Below are positions 16,666-25,113 of a stretch of DNA of 64,000 bases, in pieces. Below the pieces are notes generated by a model. It did not search any database and was not told where the DNA came from. It worked only from the letters and a program-made list of their open reading frames with translations. The stretch's first letter is position 1. Each line of letters starts with the position of its first letter. Both the position numbers and the translations under genes were made by a program. This DNA comes from B10-G9 sp963712165. GTDB taxonomy: Bacteria; Chloroflexota; Anaerolineae; Anaerolineales; UBA11858. The stretch lies in contig CAVQGY010000001.1 in assembly GCA_963712165.1 (NCBI GenBank), forward strand, positions 310,001 through 374,000. The letters run 5' to 3'.

Positions 16666-18357
16666 ATGAAAAAAACGCTGGCTTTTCTTGTATTGATCCT
16701 GCTGCTCATAGTTCCAGGAACCGCCCTGGCACAGGACTATTACTTCCAGGTTGAAAGTGAGACGGTCCATGTTTTCTGGAGAGATGATGGGTCATTGGAT
16801 CTCATCTATGAGTTTGTTTTCATCAACCAGCCTGAAGGACATTCCATCGAATTTGTTGATGTAGGGCTTCCAAATTATCAATATAGTGACAGCAATATCT
16901 CAGCCTATATCGACGGTAAACAGATCTATTACATAACCAGTTCAGAATATGAAGGACAGGGTTCCGGTGTCGCCATAGGACTTGGTTCGGATGCCATCCC
17001 TCCTGGCGGCCGGGGGACAGTCCAGGTATTCATCAATGGCATCGAGGAAGTCCTCTACCCCGACACGGGTCCAGACGAATATGCCAGCGCCGTTTTTGAG
17101 CCAACCAATTTTGGTTCAAAATATGTCACCGGCACAACAGATACGACAGTAGTTTTTCACCTCCCACCCAGCGTTCAATCAGAGGAGCCGCGCTGGCACG
17201 AATCCCCCTCCGGATTTTCAAGCGCCCCGGTAACTGGCAGAGATTCGAATGGCCTGATCACCTATACCTGGCGGAATCCTCAAGCCGAGATCTGGCGAGT
17301 ATACAAATTTGGAGCTTCATTCCCTTCTACCTACGTTCCGGAAACAGCCATCTTTACACCAAATATCTGGCAGCGTTTGGGAATCTCTCCCGAAAAGGTG
17401 ACCACATTCGTATGCTTATCCGGATTCTTCCTGTTCGTTGTACTGATTGTCGTTGTTTCCGTGACCAGCACAAATAAAAGAAAGCTCAAATACCTTCCTC
17501 CCAAAATACGCATCGAAGGGCACGGCATCAAGCGAGGATTAACAGCGATTGAGGCCGCAATTCTCCTGGAAAGGCCTCCTGACAAGATCTTTACTATGAT
17601 TCTCTTTTCCTTGATCCAGAAGAATGCCGCCCAGGTGACCAGCAAGGATCCTCTCAAGTTAGAATTCAGCGACCCCCTTCCGGGGGATCTGCGGAAGTAT
17701 GAAACCCAATTTGTCGAGGCTTACCAGAACGAGTCCAGCAGAGTCAGGAAAACAGCACTGCAGGATTTGATGATTGACCTCATCAAGAGCGTTGGTAAAA
17801 AAATGGAAGGATTCAGCCACCGGGAATCTGTCCATTATTATGAAGATATCATCAAGCGAGCCTGGCAGCAGGTCGAGGACGCAGATACACCTGAAGTAAA
17901 AAGTGAAAAATATAATGACCATATGGGCTGGACCATGCTGGACGGGGACTTTGAGAGTAAGACCCAGGACGCCTTTGGGCAGGGGCCCGTCTACCTGCCA
18001 ATCTGGTGGAACCGCTACGATCCCACTTACACACCTGTTCCCGGACCTACCAGGTCCGCAGGTCCCAGCGGCAAAATTGCGTCCCCCGGCAGATCCAGCG
18101 GACCCAGTTTGCCCGTGTTGCCCGGCGGGGATTTTGCAGCATCCATGGTGGATGGCATAACCAATTTCTCCAGCAGTGTGGTTGGAAATATCACAGATTT
18201 CACGAGCCGGATCACGCAGAAGACCAATCCCATACCCAAACCGACCCCGTCGTCCTCAAGTCGAGGTGGATGGAGTGGTGGCGGTGGAAGCTCATCCTGT
18301 GCCTGTGCCTGTGCCTGCGCCGGCTGCGCTTGTGCCTGTGCCGGTGGTGGAAGATAA
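16666..18357 (+). CDS. DUF2207-type membrane protein with a Cys-Ala repeat tail
   Basis: A 563-residue protein. It has a signal peptide (hydrophobic residues 3-20, ending ALAQ), an extracellular beta-rich DUF2207-like region to about 235, one membrane helix near 245-270 (FVCLSGFFLFVVLIVVV), and a cytoplasmic helical region. A Pro/Ser/Gly-rich linker then leads to a tail in which seven Cys alternate with Ala or Gly (Cys545, 547, 549, 551, 554, 556, 558), ending GGGR. Typical DUF2207 proteins end in glycine repeats, so the Cys spacing is notable. Start chosen at ATG 16666, which gives a clean signal peptide; an in-frame GTG at 16642 would spoil it. The radical SAM gene begins five bases after the stop. 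Confidence 0.85.
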   Translation: MKKTLAFLVLILLLIVPGTALAQDYYFQVESETVHVFWRDDGSLDLIYEFVFINQPEGHSIEFVDVGLPNYQYSDSNISAYIDGKQIYYITSSEYEGQGSGVAIGLGSDAIPPGGRGTVQVFINGIEEVLYPDTGPDEYASAVFEPTNFGSKYVTGTTDTTVVFHLPPSVQSEEPRWHESPSGFSSAPVTGRDSNGLITYTWRNPQAEIWRVYKFGASFPSTYVPETAIFTPNIWQRLGISPEKVTTFVCLSGFFLFVVLIVVVSVTSTNKRKLKYLPPKIRIEGHGIKRGLTAIEAAILLERPPDKIFTMILFSLIQKNAAQVTSKDPLKLEFSDPLPGDLRKYETQFVEAYQNESSRVRKTALQDLMIDLIKSVGKKMEGFSHRESVHYYEDIIKRAWQQVEDADTPEVKSEKYNDHMGWTMLDGDFESKTQDAFGQGPVYLPIWWNRYDPTYTPVPGPTRSAGPSGKIASPGRSSGPSLPVLPGGDFAASMVDGITNFSSSVVGNITDFTSRITQKTNPIPKPTPSSSSRGGWSGGGGSSSCACACACAGCACACAGGGR

Positions 18358-18362
18358 TAAAC

Positions 18363-19751
18363 ATGGATGCAGGTAACTCCCACGGAACCCGGCACATGCT
18401 GCGGAAACTGTTCGCCTGGAATACATCCCCTGTCCTGAAGGAAGGACTTTACTCGTTCCGGCGGATTGAAGGACTGAACAAAACCAGGCTTCATCTCCGT
18501 GTGGACCCAGATGGAACCGGCACATTGGTGATTAACGCCAGTTCGATCTTACACCTCAATCCATCAGCAACCCTGATTGCGTACCACCACCTGGATGGTT
18601 TATCTGAAACAGCTATTCAATCCAGGGTCAAAGGCGCCTTTAACGGAGCACCGCATGATATTTTGAGAGATATTCGATTGATCACTGAGGATTTGGAAGC
18701 TTTCATCTCTGCAGATGGCAAACCTGTCAATACTTACTCAGGTATCGAAATCGGTTCTCCCTACAGCCATCATCCCAGTGCTCCGTATCGGATGGATCTG
18801 GCAGTGACATATCGCTGTAATAACGACTGCCCCCACTGCTACAACGCCCGGGCTCGATCCTATCCTGAATTGGAAACCAAGGATTGGAAGAAGATTATTG
18901 ACCGGCTCTGGCAGATCAATATACCCCACCTGATATTTACCGGCGGCGAACCCACTCTTCGAGATGATCTGGCAGAACTAATCGCTTATGCAGAAGGTAA
19001 AGGCCAGATCACGGGATTAAACACAAACGGCCGCAGACTCAGTGATCAAGAGTACACATCCTCCCTTGTCGAGGCCGGCCTGGATCATGTCCAGATCACA
19101 GTTGAATCCCATAACCCAGAGATCCATGACCAAATGGTCAACAAAGCTGGCGCCTGGGCTCAAACCATCGCAGGCCTTAAAAACGCTATCGAAAGTCCAC
19201 TTTACGTCATGACCAATACCACAATGCTGCAAAACAATCGAGAGAGTATAGGAGAAACTCTGGATTTCCTGTCGGGTACAGGCGTATCCACTGTTGGGTT
19301 GAACGCACTGATCTATGCCGGCAGGGGAAAAGACGTCGGCACTGGTTTAAGTGAGGACGAACTTAAGCCACTCCTGGAACTTGCCCGCAGCCATACCGGC
19401 CAGAATGGCCAAAAATTAATCTGGTACACCCCTACTCTGTACTGCTATTTCAATCCAATGGAAATGGACCTGGGGGTCAAAGGCTGCTCAGCCGCATTAT
19501 ATAATATGTGTGTTGAGCCCGACGGCGGCGTGATACCTTGCCAATCATATTACCAACAACTCGGGAATCTCTTATACGATCCCTGGGTATCGATCTGGGA
19601 GCACGAATTAGCTTTGCGTCTCAGAGAGAGAAAATACGTGCCCGAAGGTTGCCAGGCCTGCACCTTACTCCAGGAATGCGGGTCTGGCTGCCCCCTTGCA
19701 TACGCTGAACAACCCCGGGAGATTATGCCAGTGATCCCGCCGGCATCTTGA
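18363..19751 (+). CDS. PqqD-like domain fused to radical SAM/SPASM protein
   Basis: 462 residues. The N-terminal 100 residues resemble PqqD, the RiPP recognition fold (VINASSILHLN, then a short helical repeat). Next is a radical SAM core with the [4Fe-4S] motif CNNDCPHC at Cys152, 156 and 159 and the GGE motif in TGGEPTLRDD. A C-terminal SPASM-like region has cysteines in CVEPDGGVIPC and CQACTLLQECGSGC, which can hold auxiliary clusters. Proteins of this plan modify peptides (PqqE, sactionine and thioether synthases). Start at ATG 18363; the longer open frame upstream lies wholly inside the preceding gene. Its position behind the Cys-Ala tail protein suggests that protein as substrate, an inference. 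Confidence 0.9.
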   Translation: MDAGNSHGTRHMLRKLFAWNTSPVLKEGLYSFRRIEGLNKTRLHLRVDPDGTGTLVINASSILHLNPSATLIAYHHLDGLSETAIQSRVKGAFNGAPHDILRDIRLITEDLEAFISADGKPVNTYSGIEIGSPYSHHPSAPYRMDLAVTYRCNNDCPHCYNARARSYPELETKDWKKIIDRLWQINIPHLIFTGGEPTLRDDLAELIAYAEGKGQITGLNTNGRRLSDQEYTSSLVEAGLDHVQITVESHNPEIHDQMVNKAGAWAQTIAGLKNAIESPLYVMTNTTMLQNNRESIGETLDFLSGTGVSTVGLNALIYAGRGKDVGTGLSEDELKPLLELARSHTGQNGQKLIWYTPTLYCYFNPMEMDLGVKGCSAALYNMCVEPDGGVIPCQSYYQQLGNLLYDPWVSIWEHELALRLRERKYVPEGCQACTLLQECGSGCPLAYAEQPREIMPVIPPAS

Positions 19752-19777
19752 TCGATTGAAAGGACTGGATATTTTCT

Positions 19778-20362
19778 ATGGCTAACCTGATAACAATTGC
19801 TCGATTTCCACTTCTTTTCCTGTACCTGGCTATTATGTACTATGGGAAACCAATCCATCTCTACTGGAATGTCTTATTATTATTCATTATCTTCAACCTG
19901 GACTCACTGGATGGTTGGGTCGCTCGTAGAAGAGGCGAAACATCTCTGCTAGGCAGCGTTCTAGATATAGCCACCGACCGCACGTTGGAGTATGTATTGT
20001 GGGTGGTTTACGCCCATTTAGGTCTGATCCCGGTCATCGTGCCAATCATCGTCCTCATCAGGGGAACCGCAGTTGACGCAGTCCGCTCAGTAGGCATGAA
20101 GAGCGGCAAAAGTGCCTTTGATCAAATCCAATCTCCCCTCAACCAATTCCTGGTAGGCTCCAGGTTCATGCGGGCCTTTTACGGTATCGCCAAGGGGATC
20201 GCTGCTATACTCCTTTCCCTGGCTTATGCTTTGCCCCCGGTTGGTGAGGGATGGTTCGGCCTGGTTTATCAAACTGGCCTGGTGTTTACCTGGGTGAGTG
20301 TCTTTCTTTGCCTGGTCCGGGGCATTCCGGTGCTTGTAGAAGGTGTGAAATCGTTGTCATGA
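19778..20362 (+). CDS. CDP-alcohol phosphatidyltransferase family protein
   Basis: A 194-residue integral membrane enzyme with about five or six helices and the signature DSLDGWVAR...G...D...D spanning residues 47-72 (consensus D-x2-DG-x2-AR-x8-G-x3-D-x3-D). The family transfers a phosphatidyl group from CDP-diacylglycerol to an alcohol such as glycerol phosphate or inositol phosphate; the acceptor cannot be read here. The acyltransferase and PAP2 phosphatase genes that follow make a three-gene lipid unit. The spacing from its upstream AAAGGA is long, so the exact start is less sure. Confidence 0.9.
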   Translation: MANLITIARFPLLFLYLAIMYYGKPIHLYWNVLLLFIIFNLDSLDGWVARRRGETSLLGSVLDIATDRTLEYVLWVVYAHLGLIPVIVPIIVLIRGTAVDAVRSVGMKSGKSAFDQIQSPLNQFLVGSRFMRAFYGIAKGIAAILLSLAYALPPVGEGWFGLVYQTGLVFTWVSVFLCLVRGIPVLVEGVKSLS

Positions 20363-20396
20363 TCCAATCAGCTAATCAGTATCAAATGATCAACTA

Positions 20397-21305
20397 ATGT
20401 CAATGCAGAATATTCTTAACAGCAAAGCATCTGTCCAATTTTCGATCCTGATCGGTAAATATTTGCCTAGAAAATGGGGGTACGGATTTAGCAGATATCT
20501 CGGCACTCTGATCGGGTCTGTTAACGGCTGGGATATCAATCGCAACATCCGCTTGAATCAATATGTTGTGCAGGGAGAGATACATTCCAAAGCAGACCTT
20601 ATACGATCTGCCAAAAAAGTACTGATCCACGCCGGGCGTTGTTATTACGATTTACACCATTACTTCAAGAAGCCGGAGGAGTTGAACGATATCGTACCCT
20701 GGTCTGATCAAATGCAGGATTTTGTTGATTTAACAAATCAAAAACAGGGATTCATGGTTGTAGCACCCCACATCAGCAACTTCGATCTTGTCGTATCCCG
20801 GCTGGTCATGGGCGGTTTCCAGGGGAAAGTATTATCCTATCCGAATCCTGGAAGTGGGTATCAACTCCAGAATGAGATCAGGAAGTCATATGGCTTGGAT
20901 GTGACTCCCCTGAATGTCCCGGGGGTTGAAGCTGCCACAATTGAATATATGAAGCGTGGCGGTGTGGCGGCAACGGGGGTGGATCGGCCTCTACCGGCAC
21001 GGAAGAAAAGGCATTTCGTGAATTTCTTTGGAAAGCCGAGTCCCCTTCCTCTCGGCTATATAACAACTGCTCTTTCAGCTGATGTGCCGATCATCGTTGT
21101 TACCGCTTATATGATGCCGGATAGCAGGTACGGGTTCCGGCACACAGAACCAATCCATCTTAAGAAGTATGACAACAAACTGGATAATATACTCCAGAAT
21201 GCTGAAATGGTTCTCAAGGAAATCGAGAATTTCATCAAGCTTTACCCCGAACAATGGTTAATGTACTACCCTGCCTGGCCGGATCTCCTGGAGAAAGGAA
21301 TATGA
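20397..21305 (+). CDS. LpxL/PatA-like lysophospholipid acyltransferase
   Basis: A 302-residue protein of the LpxL/HtrB acyltransferase superfamily. The HX4D catalytic motif is HISNFD near residue 123, followed by the conserved GGVAATGVDRP substrate-binding block near 183 and a late Tyr-Pro-Glu-Gln-Trp motif. Since lipid A genes are not seen, the closest functional parallel is mycobacterial PatA, which acylates phosphatidylinositol mannosides. Its location after a CDP-alcohol phosphatidyltransferase fits glycolipid synthesis. The stop overlaps the next ATG (ATGA), so translation is coupled to the PAP2 gene. Confidence 0.85.
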   Translation: MSMQNILNSKASVQFSILIGKYLPRKWGYGFSRYLGTLIGSVNGWDINRNIRLNQYVVQGEIHSKADLIRSAKKVLIHAGRCYYDLHHYFKKPEELNDIVPWSDQMQDFVDLTNQKQGFMVVAPHISNFDLVVSRLVMGGFQGKVLSYPNPGSGYQLQNEIRKSYGLDVTPLNVPGVEAATIEYMKRGGVAATGVDRPLPARKKRHFVNFFGKPSPLPLGYITTALSADVPIIVVTAYMMPDSRYGFRHTEPIHLKKYDNKLDNILQNAEMVLKEIENFIKLYPEQWLMYYPAWPDLLEKGI

Positions 21306-21886
21306 TCTACCAATTGATTGGGCTCTTCCTTTTTGTTTTCGGGCTCAGCCACAAGCTGGAAACTACTCGCAACTTGGATTTCCAGGCAGTAAGGCTCATC
21401 CAGAACAGGCTTGGCCGCAAACCCTTCCTGGCTTGGTTCGAAGAATTATGGGTATTTGGGCGCACAACCTTTGCACTGGTCATCCTGCTCCTACTAACCG
21501 GATATAACTGGAAACTTGGCCTTTCAGCCCTGTCTGTCTTCGGAATTGTGGCAGGCCTTGAGATGGTAATAAAATCGACATTCAATCGCAGCCGGCCCTA
21601 TTCTGCCCACAAGGATATCCAAATGCTTCAACCCAGGGAACCAAGCGACCCCTCTTTTCCTAGCGGGGATACACTACGGATCTGGTTCCTGACCCTGATC
21701 CTTGTGATCGCTTTGGGCAATAACCTGGCCTTTGGGATCCTTTCCGCTCTTCTGGCAGTGCTAGTTACCATGGGCAGGTTGATATTTGGTGTCCACTATC
21801 TAACGGATGTATTGGGGGGTATTGGTTTGGGATTTCTCGGTGCGGGCACAACGATCTGGTTGTGGCAATCCCTTCATTTAGTATGA
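21302..21886 (+). CDS. PAP2-family membrane phosphatase
   Basis: A 194-residue membrane protein starting at ATG 21302, which overlaps the acyltransferase stop and follows GAGAAAGG. PAP2 motif 1 is KSTFNRSRP, motif 2 reads FPSGD where the family usually has PSGH, and motif 3 is GRLIFGVHYLTD with the nucleophilic His and its Asp. The motif-2 His normally acts as the general acid; Asp occurs there in some subfamilies. Expected to dephosphorylate a lipid phosphate such as phosphatidate, PGP or undecaprenyl diphosphate. Confidence 0.85.
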   Translation: MIYQLIGLFLFVFGLSHKLETTRNLDFQAVRLIQNRLGRKPFLAWFEELWVFGRTTFALVILLLLTGYNWKLGLSALSVFGIVAGLEMVIKSTFNRSRPYSAHKDIQMLQPREPSDPSFPSGDTLRIWFLTLILVIALGNNLAFGILSALLAVLVTMGRLIFGVHYLTDVLGGIGLGFLGAGTTIWLWQSLHLV

Positions 21887-21901
21887 TCCGGGGAGGGTCC
21901 T

Positions 21902-22417
21902 ATGGATTTTGACCAATTAATATTAAAACGATATAGCTGCCGCCATTATTCTGATCAAACTGTTGAAGAACATATACTGGGAAAGGTTCTGGAAGCTGCC
22001 CGGTTAGCTCCCACAGCAGCCAACCGCCAGCCTTTTCAGATCATTATCATCAAAACTGCCGATCACGGGGAAGACTTGCTGAAGATCTATCCCAAGGAAT
22101 GGTTCATCCAGCCTCCCCTGATCCTGTGCGTTTGCTGCCAACCAGATATCGGCTGGATCCGAAAGAAGTATGATGGACAGAGCTACGCCGAAGTAGATGC
22201 TGCTATCGTGGTCGACCATATAACTTTGCAGGCCGCTGACCTTGGGCTGGGCACTTGCTGGATAGGGGACTTTGATCCCAAAGAGGCAAGAGAGTTCCTG
22301 GGCTTGCCTGCTGAAGTCCAGCCAGTGGCCTTCACTCCATTGGGTTATCCCCTGGATCAGCCGGGGACGAAAAAAAGGAAAGAGCTCAAGGACCTAGTGC
22401 GTTACGACACATGGTAA
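21902..22417 (+). CDS. nitroreductase-family FMN protein
   Basis: A 171-residue nitroreductase-fold protein. The N-terminal RYSCRHYSD and the APTAANRQPF segment near residue 36 form the FMN phosphate and ring site; GLGTCWIGDF near 120 is the other conserved block. These enzymes use NAD(P)H and FMN, and some act on post-translationally modified peptides, but small members of this type usually have unknown substrates. It sits between the lipid genes and the second PqqD-radical SAM gene on the same strand. Confidence 0.88.
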   Translation: MDFDQLILKRYSCRHYSDQTVEEHILGKVLEAARLAPTAANRQPFQIIIIKTADHGEDLLKIYPKEWFIQPPLILCVCCQPDIGWIRKKYDGQSYAEVDAAIVVDHITLQAADLGLGTCWIGDFDPKEAREFLGLPAEVQPVAFTPLGYPLDQPGTKKRKELKDLVRYDTW

Positions 22418-22465
22418 GATAAAAATAATAGGGCCTGGGATGACCAGGATCGGTTAGGAGTCGAT

Positions 22466-23641
22466 ATGAATAAATGGATTGAAAGCGTCTCCAGCTTGTT
22501 TAAGCCAGCCAAATTACTTCCCCCCGGCATATATCACTATCAGTCACCTCCCAATGCAGAACTGCAATTCCGCCTGCATTTGCGCGTGGCTGTTGACGGC
22601 ACCGGCCTGCTTATCATTAACGCCTCGACCATCCTCCACTTGAACCAGACCGCAACTGAACTTGCATATCATTTTACACAGGGATCCTCCCTGGAAATTA
22701 CAGCCAAGACAATCGCGTCTCGCTACAAGATATCCCGTGATCAGGCTAAACGTGATTATTATCATTTCAAACAAAAAATCCAGTCCCTGGTAGAAACTCC
22801 GGACCTTGATCCAATTAGCGTCCTGGATATATCCCGCCAGGATCCCTACAGCGGTACAATATCAGCACCATACCGCCTGGACTGTGCCCTGACATATCAA
22901 CTTCCCGATAAAAGCAGCCCGGACCTGGCTCCCGTTAAACGGGTGGACCGGGAACTGAACACTGATGAATGGTTCACCATCATTGATCGGGCCTGGGAGA
23001 TCGGAATTCCTCACTTGATATTCACTGGCGGTGAACCAACACTCCGCGATGATTTGATTTCCATCATCACTAAAGCGGAGGAAAATGGTCAGGTGACAGG
23101 CCTGTTAACAGACGGTTATAAGTTGATCGATAAGGAATACCGCAATGCTCTCTTGAATAGCGGTCTTGATCACCTGTTATTTGCACTCGCACCTTTGGAC
23201 AAGGACTCCTGGATAGCACTCCAAGCCATCATAAATGAGGATATATACACAACGGTTCACATAACCATTAACGCTAAAACCTTGCCCGTCCTTTCCCAAA
23301 CTATCAATCAATGCCAGAAATATGGGGCAAACGCAATCTCATTAAGTGCTTCGAACAGGGAGGATCCTGCCATCCTGGAAGGGCTCACACGAGGACGCTC
23401 GATGGTTGCTGAAGCTGATCTTCCCCTAAAATGGGACCTACCAGTGCCATATTCAGCCCATAATCCCATCTCGATGGAGCTGGAAGGCAACCAGGAGGAA
23501 ACTCCAGGGGCTGGGAAAGCCTGGTTCTACATTGAGCCCGATGGTGATGTCCTTCCTGCCCAGGGTATTAATAAAATCCTGGGGAATATCATCAGCCCTG
23601 AATGGCGGGAAATCTGGAACAAACCAGAGGAGGGTAAATAA
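22466..23641 (+). CDS. PqqD-radical SAM paralogue without cluster cysteines (pseudoenzyme)
   Basis: 391 residues, clearly homologous to the radical SAM protein at 18.4 kb: a shared PqqD-like start (LHLRV-DGTG, INAS-ILHLN) and a shared core (IPHLIFTGGEPTLRDDL). The place of the CNNDCPHC motif is taken by a stretch with no cysteines (YQLPDKSSPDLAP), and the SPASM segment reads IEPDGDVLPAQG instead of VEPDGGVIPCQS. It therefore cannot hold the SAM cluster or that auxiliary site. The frame is intact over 1.2 kb and the GGE region is kept, so a role as recognition or regulatory partner is more likely than decay. Start ATG 22466 follows TAGGAG. Confidence 0.88.
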   Translation: MNKWIESVSSLFKPAKLLPPGIYHYQSPPNAELQFRLHLRVAVDGTGLLIINASTILHLNQTATELAYHFTQGSSLEITAKTIASRYKISRDQAKRDYYHFKQKIQSLVETPDLDPISVLDISRQDPYSGTISAPYRLDCALTYQLPDKSSPDLAPVKRVDRELNTDEWFTIIDRAWEIGIPHLIFTGGEPTLRDDLISIITKAEENGQVTGLLTDGYKLIDKEYRNALLNSGLDHLLFALAPLDKDSWIALQAIINEDIYTTVHITINAKTLPVLSQTINQCQKYGANAISLSASNREDPAILEGLTRGRSMVAEADLPLKWDLPVPYSAHNPISMELEGNQEETPGAGKAWFYIEPDGDVLPAQGINKILGNIISPEWREIWNKPEEGK

Positions 23642-23646
23642 TCGAT

Positions 23647-24405
23647 ATGCCGCTGAGCAGAGAAGAATGGCATCAGCGGTTTCTTGTTCAAGCGCAGTGG
23701 ACAGAAGCACTGCGCTTGTATTTTTACGACCTCATCAAAAAAGAGCATCTTCGCTGTGTACTGGATGTGGGTTGCGGGACAGGGGCTTTATTACCAGAGA
23801 TGGACTCTTTGTCGCCCGCTCAAATCTATGGACTGGATGTAAATATCGACCATCTCTATTTAGCCAAACAGTTCTGCCAGGATTGCAGCCTTGTGGGGAG
23901 CGATGTTCATAGACTTCCCTTTGAGACAAATAGCTTCGATCTTGTGACCTGCCACTATTTTTTAATGTGGGTCGGCAGCCCCGAGCATGCCCTATCTGAA
24001 CTGCATCGCATCACCAGACCAGGCGGCAGCGTGGTTGCCTTTGCGGAGCCTGATTATGGGGGAAGAATAGATTATCCACCTGAGTTTATCCGAATTCGTG
24101 ATTACCAAATTACCAGCCTGCTCGACGCTGGTGCTGACCCCCGCATGGGTAGAAAATTGAAAAGCCTGTTTGCCACCGGCGGTTTTTCAGATCTGGAATA
24201 TGGTGTGTATCAAGGATTCTGGCAAAGGGATATTTCTGATGAGGAAATTGATTCCGAATGGAGGGTGCTCAAGGAAGATTTGAAGGATGTATTAAACAAG
24301 GCAGAACTGCAGGCTCTAAAAAAGCATGATCTCAGCAGCAGGCAGCAAGGTACTCGGCTGGTATATGTGCCAACGTTCTATGCCTGGGGCAAGGTAGCAA
24401 AATAA
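23647..24405 (+). CDS. class I SAM-dependent methyltransferase
   Basis: A 252-residue methyltransferase with motif I LDVGCGTGALLPE near residue 38, acidic motif II GLDVN, and FDLVTCHYFLMWV before motif III. It resembles small-molecule or lipid type 11 methyltransferases; the substrate is unknown. It follows the radical SAM paralogue by five bases and is likely the last gene of the accessory operon. A short hairpin at 24460-24474 lies downstream but has no T-run. Confidence 0.88.
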   Translation: MPLSREEWHQRFLVQAQWTEALRLYFYDLIKKEHLRCVLDVGCGTGALLPEMDSLSPAQIYGLDVNIDHLYLAKQFCQDCSLVGSDVHRLPFETNSFDLVTCHYFLMWVGSPEHALSELHRITRPGGSVVAFAEPDYGGRIDYPPEFIRIRDYQITSLLDAGADPRMGRKLKSLFATGGFSDLEYGVYQGFWQRDISDEEIDSEWRVLKEDLKDVLNKAELQALKKHDLSSRQQGTRLVYVPTFYAWGKVAK

Positions 24406-24525
24406 GTGAGATCCGATGATAATGAAGCCCCTCAATAATCCCCTTAGAATCCGGACGACAAGCTATCCTAGCTTCCTATCAATATCAAGCACTGCCGATG
24501 CGATAGTAGATTTCAAAGGATAATA

Positions 24526-25113
24526 ATGCTCATTTATTTAACTGATAGATTTCAGAGAGCTTTTAATCTAGCTCTGAACCTCCATAGGGAACAGCTAAGA
24601 AAAGCATCTGAAACGCCTTATATCGCCCATCTTATGACTGTGGCATCTCTGGTACTGGAGAATGGCGGGAATGAGGACCAGGCCATTGCTGCCCTGCTCC
24701 ACGACGCTGTTGAGGATGCTGGCGGCTTGGATACACTCGCTAAAATCCGGGAGGATTTTGGGGATGTTGTAGCTGAATTAGTTGATGGCTGCACTGATTC
24801 CTATACGCAGCCAAAGGCTGAATGGAAATCCAGGAAAATCGCCTATCTTGAGAAAATCAAAGATTCTTCAGACGAAGTGAAGCTGATCTCGCTGGCGGAC
24901 AAAGTTCATAATGCCCGCTCCATCCTGCGAGACCTGCACATCGTTGGAGATAGGACCTGGGATAAATTCCAAGGCAAAAAGTCTGGCACTCTCTGGTACT
25001 ACCAATCCCTGGCAAAGATCTTCGATGACGCCCCTTATCCTGCCTTAAAAAACGAACTCCGCACCCTTATCGATGAGCTGCATACGCTAGCTAACCTAAT
25101 GGAGAAACCCTGA
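24526..25113 (+). CDS. HD-domain hydrolase, SpoT/MESH1-like
   Basis: A 195-residue protein with the HD-domain layout of the (p)ppGpp hydrolase group: the first His in PYIAHLMTVASL, the HD pair in LLHDAVEDAG near residue 65, and the late Asp in SLADKVHNAR near residue 128. There is no synthetase, TGS or ACT domain, so it fits a small alarmone hydrolase or a related phosphohydrolase. Start ATG 24526 follows AAAGGATA. It overlaps the MazG gene by one base, pairing two nucleotide-cleaning enzymes. Confidence 0.85.
   Translation: MLIYLTDRFQRAFNLALNLHREQLRKASETPYIAHLMTVASLVLENGGNEDQAIAALLHDAVEDAGGLDTLAKIREDFGDVVAELVDGCTDSYTQPKAEWKSRKIAYLEKIKDSSDEVKLISLADKVHNARSILRDLHIVGDRTWDKFQGKKSGTLWYYQSLAKIFDDAPYPALKNELRTLIDELHTLANLMEKP

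Noticed and set aside
18006..18362. N-terminal extension of the radical SAM protein
   Set aside because: Overlaps the DUF2207 coding sequence in another frame and gives low-complexity His/Arg-rich residues; ATG 18363 starts where homology to the paralogue begins.
22466..23641. Pseudogene call for the cysteine-less radical SAM paralogue
   Set aside because: The frame is intact, has its own ribosome site and retains the PqqD and GGE regions; pseudoenzyme fits better than decay.
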